From NCBI GenBank assembly GCA_024641085.1, contig JAHEDT010000016.1:1-57815 (forward strand): a stretch of 57,815 bases of DNA, read 5' to 3'. The notes under the pieces are model-generated. The model was not told where the DNA came from, searched no databases, and saw nothing but the letters and a program-made list of their open reading frames with translations. This DNA is from Geobacteraceae bacterium. Lineage in GTDB: Bacteria > Desulfobacterota > Desulfuromonadia > Desulfuromonadales > BM103. The translations under genes were made by a program, and so were the position numbers. Numbering within the stretch: position 1 is the stretch's first letter; each line of letters starts with the position of its first letter. Positions 50,895 to 57,815 of this stretch are shown here, piece by piece.

Positions 50895-51391
50895 GGAAGC
50901 CCCGCCGGCCAGGCATGCGGCAGGCCGCCCGTGCCGGGGACCTGGTCGACAAGCTCCTCAAAGGACTGGGCCTCGACGACCGGCTGCAGCAGTACCGGGC
51001 CCTGATCATCTGGGAATCCGTGGTCGGTCCGCAGATCGCCGCGCGCACCCGGCCGGTCAGGATTCGCGAAGGGGTCCTCGAAGTCAATGTCGACCAGCCG
51101 ACCTGGATGCAGCAGCTGCAGTTGATGAAGCCGAAAATCCTCGCCCAGTTGAACGACGAACTCGGCAAGGCTACCATCAAGGACCTTTATCTCAAGCGCG
51201 GCAGGGTGAACCTGCGATCAGAAAAACCGATCGATCAACCGCCGGCCTGGCGCATGGTGCAATTGGATGACGGCGAAAAACAGCAGGTGGCAGGACTGTT
51301 AACAACGATCGAGGATCCGGACCTGCGCGATGAGATGGAGAAATTTCTTCTCAAGCAGATGCGCCTGTTGAAGGCGGAAGCGCGCCGCTAG
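50891..51391 (+). CDS. DciA-like (DUF721) protein
   Basis: A 166-aa protein with a DUF721 domain at about 15-110: LLKGLGLDDRLQQYRALIIW, VVGPQIAARTRPVRIREGVL, LEVNVDQPTWMQQLQLMKP and ILAQLN. DciA proteins help load the replicative helicase in bacteria lacking DnaC/DnaI. The GTG start overlaps the upstream stop and has GGAGG 5 nt before it, inside the preceding gene. The C-terminal 50 aa are acidic and basic helix. Confidence 0.87.
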   Translation: MRKPRRPGMRQAARAGDLVDKLLKGLGLDDRLQQYRALIIWESVVGPQIAARTRPVRIREGVLEVNVDQPTWMQQLQLMKPKILAQLNDELGKATIKDLYLKRGRVNLRSEKPIDQPPAWRMVQLDDGEKQQVAGLLTTIEDPDLRDEMEKFLLKQMRLLKAEARR

Positions 51392-51410
51392 GGGCCGGAG
51401 GCCTGGGTTT

Positions 51411-52157
51411 TCAAACCCCGCGTCCACGACCTTCATACATAGCCAATACTTCCTTTGTATAATCCTGCCCCTCCCCGGTATAAACAACCAGCGGCGCTTC
51501 GGCAACCAGTCCCGGAAGCCCCTTTCTGACCCCCTCGATCAGGACCGTGCGCGCGGGTTCCCCAACCACGTGATGGACCAGGCGCAGGCGCTTGGGTTCC
51601 AGGTCGAGCTGCCTCATGAGCACCATGAGTTCAGCCAGGCGCTCTGCGAGAAACACCAGGCAGCAGCGACCGCCGTCCTTGAGCAGGTAGTTCGCTGCCT
51701 CGAGGAAAGTGGCCAGCCCGCCGGCCAGTTCATGACGGGCGGCGGCCCGTTCATCGTCCGGTGAGATCCGGCCATTCCCGGCGGCCCGGAATGGTGGATT
51801 GGCCAACACCAGGTCGGCCTGTTGAGCGGGACAGTGCTGCCGAATCAGGCGCAGATCCCCATCGACAATCGTCACCCGGTCCTGCAAACCATTGAGGGTG
51901 ACACTGCGCCGGGCACGTTCAACCATCTGTGGCTGGCGTTCGACACCGATAATTTTCTCAGCCGTCGACCGGGCCGCAGCCAGCAGCGGGATGACGCCGT
52001 TGCCGCTACCGAGGTCATAAATCACCCGTGCCTCCCTGAAGCCGCTGAAGCCGCAAAGCAGAAACGGGTCCATCGAAAAGCGATAACCTTTCTGCGGCTG
52101 GATCATGCGCAGCCCGGTCATCCCAAGCGGGTCGACGGTTTCATCGGGTTTGATCAT
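51411..52157 (-). CDS. tRNA1(Val) A37 N6-methyltransferase-like (TrmN6)
   Basis: A 248-aa SAM-dependent methyltransferase. The SAM motif is DLGSGNGVIPLLAA, and the catalytic motif LANPPFR (NPPF) marks N6-adenine methylation. The head QPQKGYRFSMDPFLL is typical of the TrmN6/YfiC group. The ATG at 52157 is preferred for a weak AGCAGGT upstream. It is convergent with the dciA pair, with 19 nt between the stops. Confidence 0.88.
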   Translation of the reverse strand: MIKPDETVDPLGMTGLRMIQPQKGYRFSMDPFLLCGFSGFREARVIYDLGSGNGVIPLLAAARSTAEKIIGVERQPQMVERARRSVTLNGLQDRVTIVDGDLRLIRQHCPAQQADLVLANPPFRAAGNGRISPDDERAAARHELAGGLATFLEAANYLLKDGGRCCLVFLAERLAELMVLMRQLDLEPKRLRLVHHVVGEPARTVLIEGVRKGLPGLVAEAPLVVYTGEGQDYTKEVLAMYEGRGRGV

Positions 52158-52386
52158 AGGAACCTGCTGAACCTGCAGCATCACAGGCTTTTGATGTTGG
52201 TTGTCCCAGCGGGGCACCTTTTATCCAGAGAGGCCGGTCACGGATCTTTATACAACCGATTGATAAGCGGTGCAAACTCGACCGGCAGAGCGCCGCCATT
52301 CTTCTCTACGGGCCGTTCTCGTGACAGACGGACCGTTTCAGGGGAGCAACCAGTGAGCCCCTCCCCTTGTTCTCGGAGTGAACAAG

Positions 52387-52419
52387 AGCGGGGGACGAAC
52401 ATGCCGTTCGCCCCCCGCT
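52387..52419. terminator. 14-bp hairpin in the 311-bp spacer 52158-52468
   Basis: AGCGGGGGACGAAC pairs with GTTCGCCCCCCGCT (one mismatch). On the minus strand it lies 49 nt after the ccsB stop. No T run follows. The rest of the spacer shows no gene. Confidence 0.6.
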
Positions 52420-52468
52420 ACCAGATACTGCTAAAGAATGTTTTCAGCTCCGAAGAAAGTTCAGACCT

Positions 52469-53323
52469 TTAGCTTCCCCCGTAGGAGTGCAACCCGGAGA
52501 GGACCAGGTTGACGCCGAGGTAGCAGAAGATCGTCGCAGCAAAGCCGAAGATCGACAGCCAGGCCGCCCGCTTGCCGACCCAGCCGCGCGTAAAGCGGGC
52601 GTGCAGGAAGGCCGCGTAGATGAACCACACGATCAGGCTCCAGGTCTCCTTCGGGTCCCAACTCCAGTAGGTTCCCCAGGCGTAGTTGGCCCAGGCCGCC
52701 CCGGTGATGATGCCGAGCGTCAGCATCGGGAAGCCGACCATGATCGCCTTGTAATTCAGATCGTCAAGCACCTTGACGCTCGGAAAGAGTCCGAGCAGGC
52801 CGCCGGCCGGCGACTGCTCCGCGGACTTCTCTTCCTTGCCGGCCTTGATCAGGTACATGATCGACACCCCGCAGGCCATGGCAAAGGCCGCATAGCCGAT
52901 AAAGCAGGTGAACACGTGGTAGGTCAGCCAGTTGCTCTGCAGCGCCGGCACCAGCGGCTGGATCGTCGCATCCAGGCTCCACTGCGCCCAGATCATGCCG
53001 CCGAAGGCAAAGGGCAGCACAAAGGCGCCGATCGCACGCTGCTGGTACTTGAGGTCGAAGAGCAAATAAATCATCAGGATCGCCCAGGCGAAGAAGACCA
53101 CCGATTCGTACAGGTTCGAGAGCGGCGCCTGCTCGTAGCCCATCGCATAGGCCTCGTACCAGCGCATGCCGATAGCCGCCGTATTGGCAACGAAGCCAAC
53201 CCAGCAGATCAGGGTGGCGACCAAACCCACCACTTTGCTGGACCCGGTCAAATAGACGATGAAGACCACCATGGCCGCAAAGTAGGCGATCGTCGTGATG
53301 TTGAACAACAGGGAACTGTTCAT
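52469..53323 (-). CDS. cytochrome c biogenesis protein CcsB/CcsA (heme handling)
   Basis: System II cytochrome c synthetase component of 284 aa with about eight membrane helices. The heme-handling WWD motif is WGTYWSWD (216-223), followed by PKETWSLIVWF. Conserved His136, His241 and His279 are candidate heme ligands. GGAGGAAAACGGC lies before the ATG and overlaps the resB stop. With ResB it attaches heme to CxxCH proteins such as the pentaheme cytochrome at 608-1414. Confidence 0.92.
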   Translation of the reverse strand: MNSSLLFNITTIAYFAAMVVFIVYLTGSSKVVGLVATLICWVGFVANTAAIGMRWYEAYAMGYEQAPLSNLYESVVFFAWAILMIYLLFDLKYQQRAIGAFVLPFAFGGMIWAQWSLDATIQPLVPALQSNWLTYHVFTCFIGYAAFAMACGVSIMYLIKAGKEEKSAEQSPAGGLLGLFPSVKVLDDLNYKAIMVGFPMLTLGIITGAAWANYAWGTYWSWDPKETWSLIVWFIYAAFLHARFTRGWVGKRAAWLSIFGFAATIFCYLGVNLVLSGLHSYGGS

Positions 53324-53337
53324 GCCGTTTTCCTCCG

Positions 53338-54699
53338 TCAGGACGACAGGGCGTCGTCGAAGTCTTTTGTCAATTCATCGAAGTAGAGCGTGAACCCCGG
53401 CTGGTTGCGATGCGCCGCGCCGCCTAACTTGACCCCGATCCCCTTCTCCAGAGGCTGGATGCTGACCCAGATCCGCCGATGAGAGAGGAAGAAGGCGCTG
53501 CAGGAACCGAGCACCATCAGCAGGCAGCCCAGCCAGACCACCCAGACCCCGGGGTCCTTGGCCACCTGCAGACCGGTATAGTAGCTCTGCTGGACCCCCA
53601 GCAGGGTGACGGCAAACTCGCCGCCGCGCTTTTCATCGAACTGCGGGTAATTCTGAAACACGATGAACGGCGTGCCGTGCTTGTGGTCGCCGCTATCGAG
53701 GCTCACCTGGGCCGCCGGCCCGAAGTTCTGGTAACTCTCGGCATACCCCATGGGGATCAGCGCGGCGCCGCCCGGCAGGGGCAGGTGCCGGCCCTGCTGG
53801 CCCATCACGTCAGCCGTCTCGCCGGTCGCCCGGTTCCTGACCCGAAACTGGTAGACCGGGTCGCCGGCCGGGCCATAGCTCGACTGGTAAAAGGTCAGCC
53901 CCTTGTAGCTCAGCGGATCGTTGACCTCGATCGTCTTCTTCAACACTTCCCGGCCGTTCTCAAGGACCACCAGGTCGCTGGAAAACTCCTTCGGCCGGCC
54001 ACCCTCGTAGAAGGTGACTTCGAAATTGTCGCAGCGCACGGCGAAATCGAGTGGGATCGGCTGCTGGCCGCCCCGCGCCCAGACCTGATTGACCGCCTTG
54101 CCCTCGACGATGTTGACGTACGCCTTGAACCCCCAGACGTTGCCGATCATGGCGCCGAGGAAGATGATCAGGATCGACGAATGGGTCACATACACGCCGA
54201 AGCGCGAAAACGCGCCTTTCTGTGCGAACAGGTAGACCTTGCCGTCCTGTTCGGTGACCACCGGGGAGGCGAACTTCTTGCCGAGCCGTGCCACCAGCTT
54301 GTCGCGCACGCTCTCGACGCTGCCTTTGGTGACAATCTCTTCCTTGTTGGAAAACGTCCGGAACAGCCCGTCATCCGCCACCAGCACCGGGTTGCGCACC
54401 GTCTTGATGATGCGCGGCAGGCGCTTGATCGAGCAGCAGATCAGGTTGACTGCAAACAGCCCCATCAGCGAGAGGAACCAATAGGAATGGTACATGTCGA
54501 AAAACTGCAGCGCGTCGAGGGTCTTGTAGGTCGACTGACTCATGCCGTACTTCTGCATATATTCCTGGGGCGCCAGGTTCTGTTCGATCACCGTCCCGAT
54601 AACCGAGGTGAGCGCCAGCAGAATCAGGGTCACGATCGCCAGCTTCAGGGAACAGAAAAAATCCCATAGCCGGTCGGTGAAGCTCTGTGCTTTACTCAA
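53338..54699 (-). CDS. ResB-like cytochrome c biogenesis protein
   Basis: A 453-aa system II partner. Helices lie at about 15-35, 70-90 and 172-195, then a large extracytoplasmic domain, and a last helix at about 385-410. Family landmarks are FFCSLKLAIVTLILLALTSVIGT near the N-terminus (in part), FFDMYHSYWF, RFGVYVTHSSILIIFLGA and WVVWLGCLLMVLGSC. It starts with TTG after AGGAG. ccsB follows 14 nt later. Confidence 0.92.
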   Translation of the reverse strand: MSKAQSFTDRLWDFFCSLKLAIVTLILLALTSVIGTVIEQNLAPQEYMQKYGMSQSTYKTLDALQFFDMYHSYWFLSLMGLFAVNLICCSIKRLPRIIKTVRNPVLVADDGLFRTFSNKEEIVTKGSVESVRDKLVARLGKKFASPVVTEQDGKVYLFAQKGAFSRFGVYVTHSSILIIFLGAMIGNVWGFKAYVNIVEGKAVNQVWARGGQQPIPLDFAVRCDNFEVTFYEGGRPKEFSSDLVVLENGREVLKKTIEVNDPLSYKGLTFYQSSYGPAGDPVYQFRVRNRATGETADVMGQQGRHLPLPGGAALIPMGYAESYQNFGPAAQVSLDSGDHKHGTPFIVFQNYPQFDEKRGGEFAVTLLGVQQSYYTGLQVAKDPGVWVVWLGCLLMVLGSCSAFFLSHRRIWVSIQPLEKGIGVKLGGAAHRNQPGFTLYFDELTKDFDDALSS

Positions 54700-54877
54700 G
54701 TAGTTTCTCCTAAAAGAGGGGGAAGGGCCTTCGCCCTTCGCCCCTAAAATTTAGGCTGTCGTAGCAGAAACAAGAATCTGTTCCGGTGCGACAGCGTGTT
54801 GGCAAAGTAATATATCTCTTCTATCCCTGTCAAGGTGGTGCAGGGCGGAAGAAGCTCCCGCACGACCCGGTTGAAAA

Positions 54878-55396
54878 TCAACTGAAATCTTCTGCGACAC
54901 GCCGTTTGAGCGCTTCGGCTTTGGCCTCGACAGCTTTTGCCATATCGGCCTTGAACCGGACCAGCTTCTCGCTGAGTTCGGGATTATCGACGGCCAGCAT
55001 CTGCGCAGCGAAGATACCGGCATTGCGGGCACCGGGCTTGCCAATGGCCATGGTCGCCACCGGAATTCCAGCCGGCATCTGCACCATTGCCAGCAGGGCA
55101 TCCATGCCGTTGAGTGCCGTGGCGTCGATCGGCACGGCAATTACCGGCAGGGTTGTTTCAGCGGCAACCACGCCGGCAAGATGGGCCGCGGCTCCAGCGC
55201 CAGCGACCAGCGCCTTGATGCCACGGCCTTTGGCTGCACGGACGTAGGAGGCCGTGCGTTCCGGGGTGCGGTGCGCGCTGGAGACCGTCATTTCGAAAGG
55301 AATCCCGAACTGGGCGAGGGCCAGCGCGGTTTCTTTCATGATGTCGTAGTCGTTGTCGCTTCCCATGAGAATACCGACGAGCGGTTTGTCGTTCAT
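54878..55396 (-). CDS. purE: N5-carboxyaminoimidazole ribonucleotide mutase
   Basis: Purine synthesis enzyme of class I, 172 aa. Motifs: [14 protein letters not shown] (Asp-Asp variant of the GSxSD loop), [32 protein letters not shown] (in part) and [26 protein letters not shown] precedes the ATG. It lies in a pur cluster with purD and purH on the same strand. No PurK is seen. Confidence 0.96.
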   Translation of the reverse strand: MNDKPLVGILMGSDNDYDIMKETALALAQFGIPFEMTVSSAHRTPERTASYVRAAKGRGIKALVAGAGAAAHLAGVVAAETTLPVIAVPIDATALNGMDALLAMVQMPAGIPVATMAIGKPGARNAGIFAAQMLAVDNPELSEKLVRFKADMAKAVEAKAEALKRRVAEDFS

Positions 55397-55439
55397 ATTG
55401 GTTACCTCTTGTCAATTAACTTAAAGTTACTGCTAAGTT

Positions 55440-55474
55440 CAGCGATCAGCGTTTCATTGGTTCGCGGGACGGGG
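55440..55474. repeat. possible degenerate 7-nt-period array between purD and purE
   Basis: CAGCGAT and CAGCGTT are adjacent heptads. The following TCATTGG, TTCGCGG and GACGGGG keep phase but not sequence. This is the weakest member of the set. Confidence 0.3.
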
Positions 55475-55546
55475 AAAGGGGTCCAAGAATGATGATACCA
55501 GATTTCCGCACCCTCGTAACGTGCCACGTGTTCCGTTACCGACCGA

Positions 55547-56818
55547 TCAGCGGTTCAAAGCCTTCCTGCCGATATCCTTGCGGAAATGCACACCGTCCCA
55601 ATGAATCTTGGCAACGGCCTGGTAAGCACATGCGATCGCCTCGGCAACCGTACTGCCAAGGCCGGTGACACCAAGCACGCGGCCTCCGGCATTGACGATC
55701 TTGCCATTTTCGAGACTGGTGCCGGCATGGAAGACCATCACATCGTCCATCGCCAGGACATCATCAAGCCCGGTGATTTGAAAACCCTTTGCGTAGGAGG
55801 CCGGGTACCCGCCACTGGCCATGACCACACAAACGGCCGCCTTGTCGTGCCATTCGATAGAGTTCTGCCGCAGATCACCGCGGGCGCAGGCCTGCAGAAC
55901 CGGCAGGATATCCGATTTCATGCGCATCAGCAGCGGCTGTGCCTCCGGATCACCGAAACGTGCATTATATTCCACCACTCGCGGCCTGCCGTCTTTGATC
56001 ATCAACCCGACGTACAGAATGCCGCTGTACGGGCAGCCTTCACTGGCCATCCCGGCAATGGTCGGCTTGACGATGGTCTCGACGATCTCGTCATGAAGGG
56101 CCGCAGTGACCACCGGCGCCGGGGAATAGGCCCCCATACCTCCGGTATTTGGCCCCTCATCATGATCAAAGGCCCGCTTGTGGTCTTGAGAAGAGGCGAG
56201 AGGCAGAATATTCCGGCCATCCGTGAAGGCAAAGAAAGAGGCCTCTTCACCCTCCATGAATTCCTCGATGACCACACTCGCCCCGGCAGCACCGAACACC
56301 TTGTCGAGCATGATGTCATCGATCGCAGCGATCGCCTGTTCCTCGGTCATGGCTACGATCACGCCCTTGCCGGCGGCCAGGCCGTCGGCCTTGACCACGA
56401 TCGGCGCGCCCTGCACCTTGATGTAGGCGAGTGCGGCGTCACGCTCCGTAAAGGTGCGGTAGGCGGCGGTCGGGATGGCGTATTTGGCCATCAGATCCTT
56501 GGAGAAACTTTTGCTCCCCTCGATGCGCGCCGCAGCCTGGTTCGGGCCAAAAATCTCCAGCCCCGCAGCCTGGAACCGATCGACGATGCCGAAAGTCAGA
56601 GGCACTTCCGGGCCGACCACTGTCAGATCGATCTTTTCCGCCTGGGCAAAGTCGAGCAGCGTATCGATCTCATCAGCGGGGATCTGGACACAATCGGCCA
56701 GACGCGCAATCCCAGGATTGCCTGGAGCGCAGTAAAGCGTTTCCACCAGAGGCGATTGCGCCAGTTTCCAGACCAGAGCATGCTCACGGCCACCACCGCC
56801 GACCACCAGGACCTTCAT
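55547..56818 (-). CDS. purD: phosphoribosylamine-glycine ligase
   Basis: ATP-grasp enzyme of 423 aa that makes GAR from PRA and glycine. Landmarks: MKVLVVGGGGREHALVWKL (N-terminal loop), GPEVPLTFGIVD, VVKADGLAAGKGV, EEFMEGEEASFFA, HKRAFDHDEGPNTGGMGAYSP (in part) and LYVGLMIKDGRPRVVEYNAR. GGAGGTGT lies 6 nt before the ATG. It stands between purH (upstream) and purE (downstream). Confidence 0.97.
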   Translation of the reverse strand: MKVLVVGGGGREHALVWKLAQSPLVETLYCAPGNPGIARLADCVQIPADEIDTLLDFAQAEKIDLTVVGPEVPLTFGIVDRFQAAGLEIFGPNQAAARIEGSKSFSKDLMAKYAIPTAAYRTFTERDAALAYIKVQGAPIVVKADGLAAGKGVIVAMTEEQAIAAIDDIMLDKVFGAAGASVVIEEFMEGEEASFFAFTDGRNILPLASSQDHKRAFDHDEGPNTGGMGAYSPAPVVTAALHDEIVETIVKPTIAGMASEGCPYSGILYVGLMIKDGRPRVVEYNARFGDPEAQPLLMRMKSDILPVLQACARGDLRQNSIEWHDKAAVCVVMASGGYPASYAKGFQITGLDDVLAMDDVMVFHAGTSLENGKIVNAGGRVLGVTGLGSTVAEAIACAYQAVAKIHWDGVHFRKDIGRKALNR

Positions 56819-56876
56819 TCAACACACCTCCAAAGGTTTTGTCATATCACTGTATACGATTCCAAGAAGCGAGTCA

Positions 56877-56990
56877 TTTTTCGCAAGGTCAAGGCGTCCG
56901 AGCAAAGAGCGCGGAGGCATACCCAGGTATGCCGTACAAGCGGTTTGCGATGGACAATGCCGAGATTGCGGAAAAGGGCCGCTCCCTAAC
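56877..56990. repeat. repeat-like spacer with perfect stem-loop between purH and purD
   Basis: It contains GGCATACC, a CA loop and GGTATGCC (56916-56933), flanked by GC-rich words (GAGCAAAGAGCGCGGA, ACAAGCGG). It looks like an interspersed repeat rather than a terminator, as there is no T run. The ends cannot be set without other copies. Confidence 0.45.
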
Positions 56991-56991
56991 G

Positions 56992-57815
56992 TTAATGTCT
57001 GAAATGCCGCATCCCGGTAAAGACCATCGCCATGCCGTGCTCGTCGGCGGCTGCGATGACTTCCGCATCGCGGATTGAGCCGCCCGGCTGGATGACGGCG
57101 CGGATTCCCACCGCAGCAGCGTTGTCGATACCGTCCCGGAACGGGAAAAAAGCGTCCGAAGCCATAACGGCGCCCTGGACTTCAAGGCCGGCGTGCTCGG
57201 CCTTGATCGCCGCGATACGGGCCGAGTTGACCCGGCTCATCTGACCGGCACCGACGCCGATGGTCATACCTGCCTTACCGTATACGATGGCATTCGACTT
57301 GACGAACTTGGCCACCCGCCAGGTGAAGAGCAGATCCTGCATCTCCTCCGTGGTCGGCTGGCGCTTGCTGACCACCTTGAGGTCGGCAGTTAAGGCCAGG
57401 TCGGCTTCCTGAACCAGCAAGCCGCCGTTGACCTTCTTCATATCGAGTCGCGAAGCGGGCTGCTCCGGCCACGCGCCACACTCAAGCAGCCGTACGTTCT
57501 TTTTTGCCGCTACGACTTCTACCGCCTCTGCCGTTACCTGGGGAGCGATAATCACTTCGACAAACTGCTGGTCAACGATCGCCCTGGCGGTCGCCCCATC
57601 GAGTTCGCGGTTGCAGGCGATGATGCCGCCGAATGCGGATTCGGTATCGGTGCTGAAGGCGCGCTGGTAGGCATCAAGCAGCGTCTCGCCGTAGGCCGCC
57701 CCGCAGGGGTTGGCGTGCTTGACGATCACGCAGGCCGGTCCATCGCTGAACTGCTTGACGCATTCGAGGGCCGCATCGGTATCGGCGATGTTGTTGTAGG
57801 AGAGCTGCTTGCCCT
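56992..57815 (-). CDS. purH: AICAR transformylase / IMP cyclohydrolase PurH (C-terminal part; 5' end outside the window)
   Basis: The frame is open to the right edge, so only the last 274 residues are present. They hold the AICAR transformylase domain: [13 protein letters not shown], the active-site [13 protein letters not shown] with Lys-His, [29 protein letters not shown], and the C-terminal [15 protein letters not shown] and IQPGGSIRD. It completes the last two steps to IMP. An internal ATG at 57729 is not the start. purD follows 173 nt downstream. Confidence 0.95.
   Translation of the reverse strand, partial: GKQLSYNNIADTDAALECVKQFSDGPACVIVKHANPCGAAYGETLLDAYQRAFSTDTESAFGGIIACNRELDGATARAIVDQQFVEVIIAPQVTAEAVEVVAAKKNVRLLECGAWPEQPASRLDMKKVNGGLLVQEADLALTADLKVVSKRQPTTEEMQDLLFTWRVAKFVKSNAIVYGKAGMTIGVGAGQMSRVNSARIAAIKAEHAGLEVQGAVMASDAFFPFRDGIDNAAAVGIRAVIQPGGSIRDAEVIAAADEHGMAMVFTGMRHFRH

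Noticed and set aside
53479-54669. 396-aa plus-strand ORF opposite resB
   Set aside because: It is antisense to a clear ResB-like gene, with no ribosome site and His/Arg-rich shadow composition.
55586-56989. 467-aa plus-strand ORF opposite purD
   Set aside because: It is antisense to purD and shows no family features.

Overview
The window is a GC-rich stretch of ordinary chromosome from a strictly anaerobic bacterium, most likely a Desulfuromonas/Geobacter-type member of the Desulfuromonadota. This placement is an inference from gene content. It rests on a bc-type quinol oxidoreductase with a five-heme cytochrome c, separate ackA and pta genes, a split glycine decarboxylase next to folD and metVF, pyruvate phosphate dikinase, system II cytochrome c maturation, polyferredoxins, and the mercury-methylation pair hgcA-hgcB. 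No insertion sequence, phage or CRISPR array is visible.

Layout, left to right. Positions 1-3.8 kb hold the end of a Q/N-rich repetitive protein, tRNA-Arg(CCG), and a minus-strand Rieske / cytochrome b / pentaheme cytochrome c operon with a DUF1573 protein upstream. Positions 3.9-12.6 kb hold hpt, a zinc-ribbon/DUF3426 membrane protein, an 8-iron ferredoxin too short for most gene callers, ackA, a long coiled-coil protein of unknown function, pta and a TonB-like protein. Positions 12.7-19.7 kb are a minus-strand one-carbon cluster (folD, metV, metF, gcvT, gcvH, gcvPA, gcvPB). Positions 19.8-22.7 kb hold rsgA, an FmdB-type zinc ribbon and yggT-divIVA-yggU.

Positions 22.7-25.5 kb are the most notable part: a DAHP synthase gene overlaps hgcA by four bases, and hgcB follows. 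The pair should confer the ability to make methylmercury. Positions 25.5-30.1 kb hold a small HTH protein, a DUF362 / polyferredoxin / DUF3047 operon, a DUF3467 protein and an unknown small protein. Positions 30.2-34.3 kb are a TPP-riboswitch-led thiF-thiS-thiG-thiH-thiE operon. Positions 34.4-41.6 kb hold an SLC13-type transporter with RCK_C domains, a radical SAM protein, a rhomboid protease, an FAH-family hydrolase, endonuclease V, a D-2-hydroxyacid dehydrogenase and a GtrA-like protein. Positions 41.8-57.8 kb hold ppdK, glyQS, recO, mgtE, a dciA (DUF721) pair, a tRNA1(Val) methyltransferase-like protein, ccsB-resB, and purE, purD and the 3' part of purH.

Three kinds of non-coding structure recur. 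First, long palindromes with GGGGYCAGGTC-type arms occur three times, each time between convergent genes; two copies have identical 23-bp arms. Second, short arrays with a strict 7-nt period but locus-specific sequence lie in several gene spacers, and one of them forms the last codons of endonuclease V. Third, single-copy operator-like palindromes lie upstream of aroF-hgcAB and of the dciA pair. All similarity calls were made by eye from the translated sequence; no database search was run.
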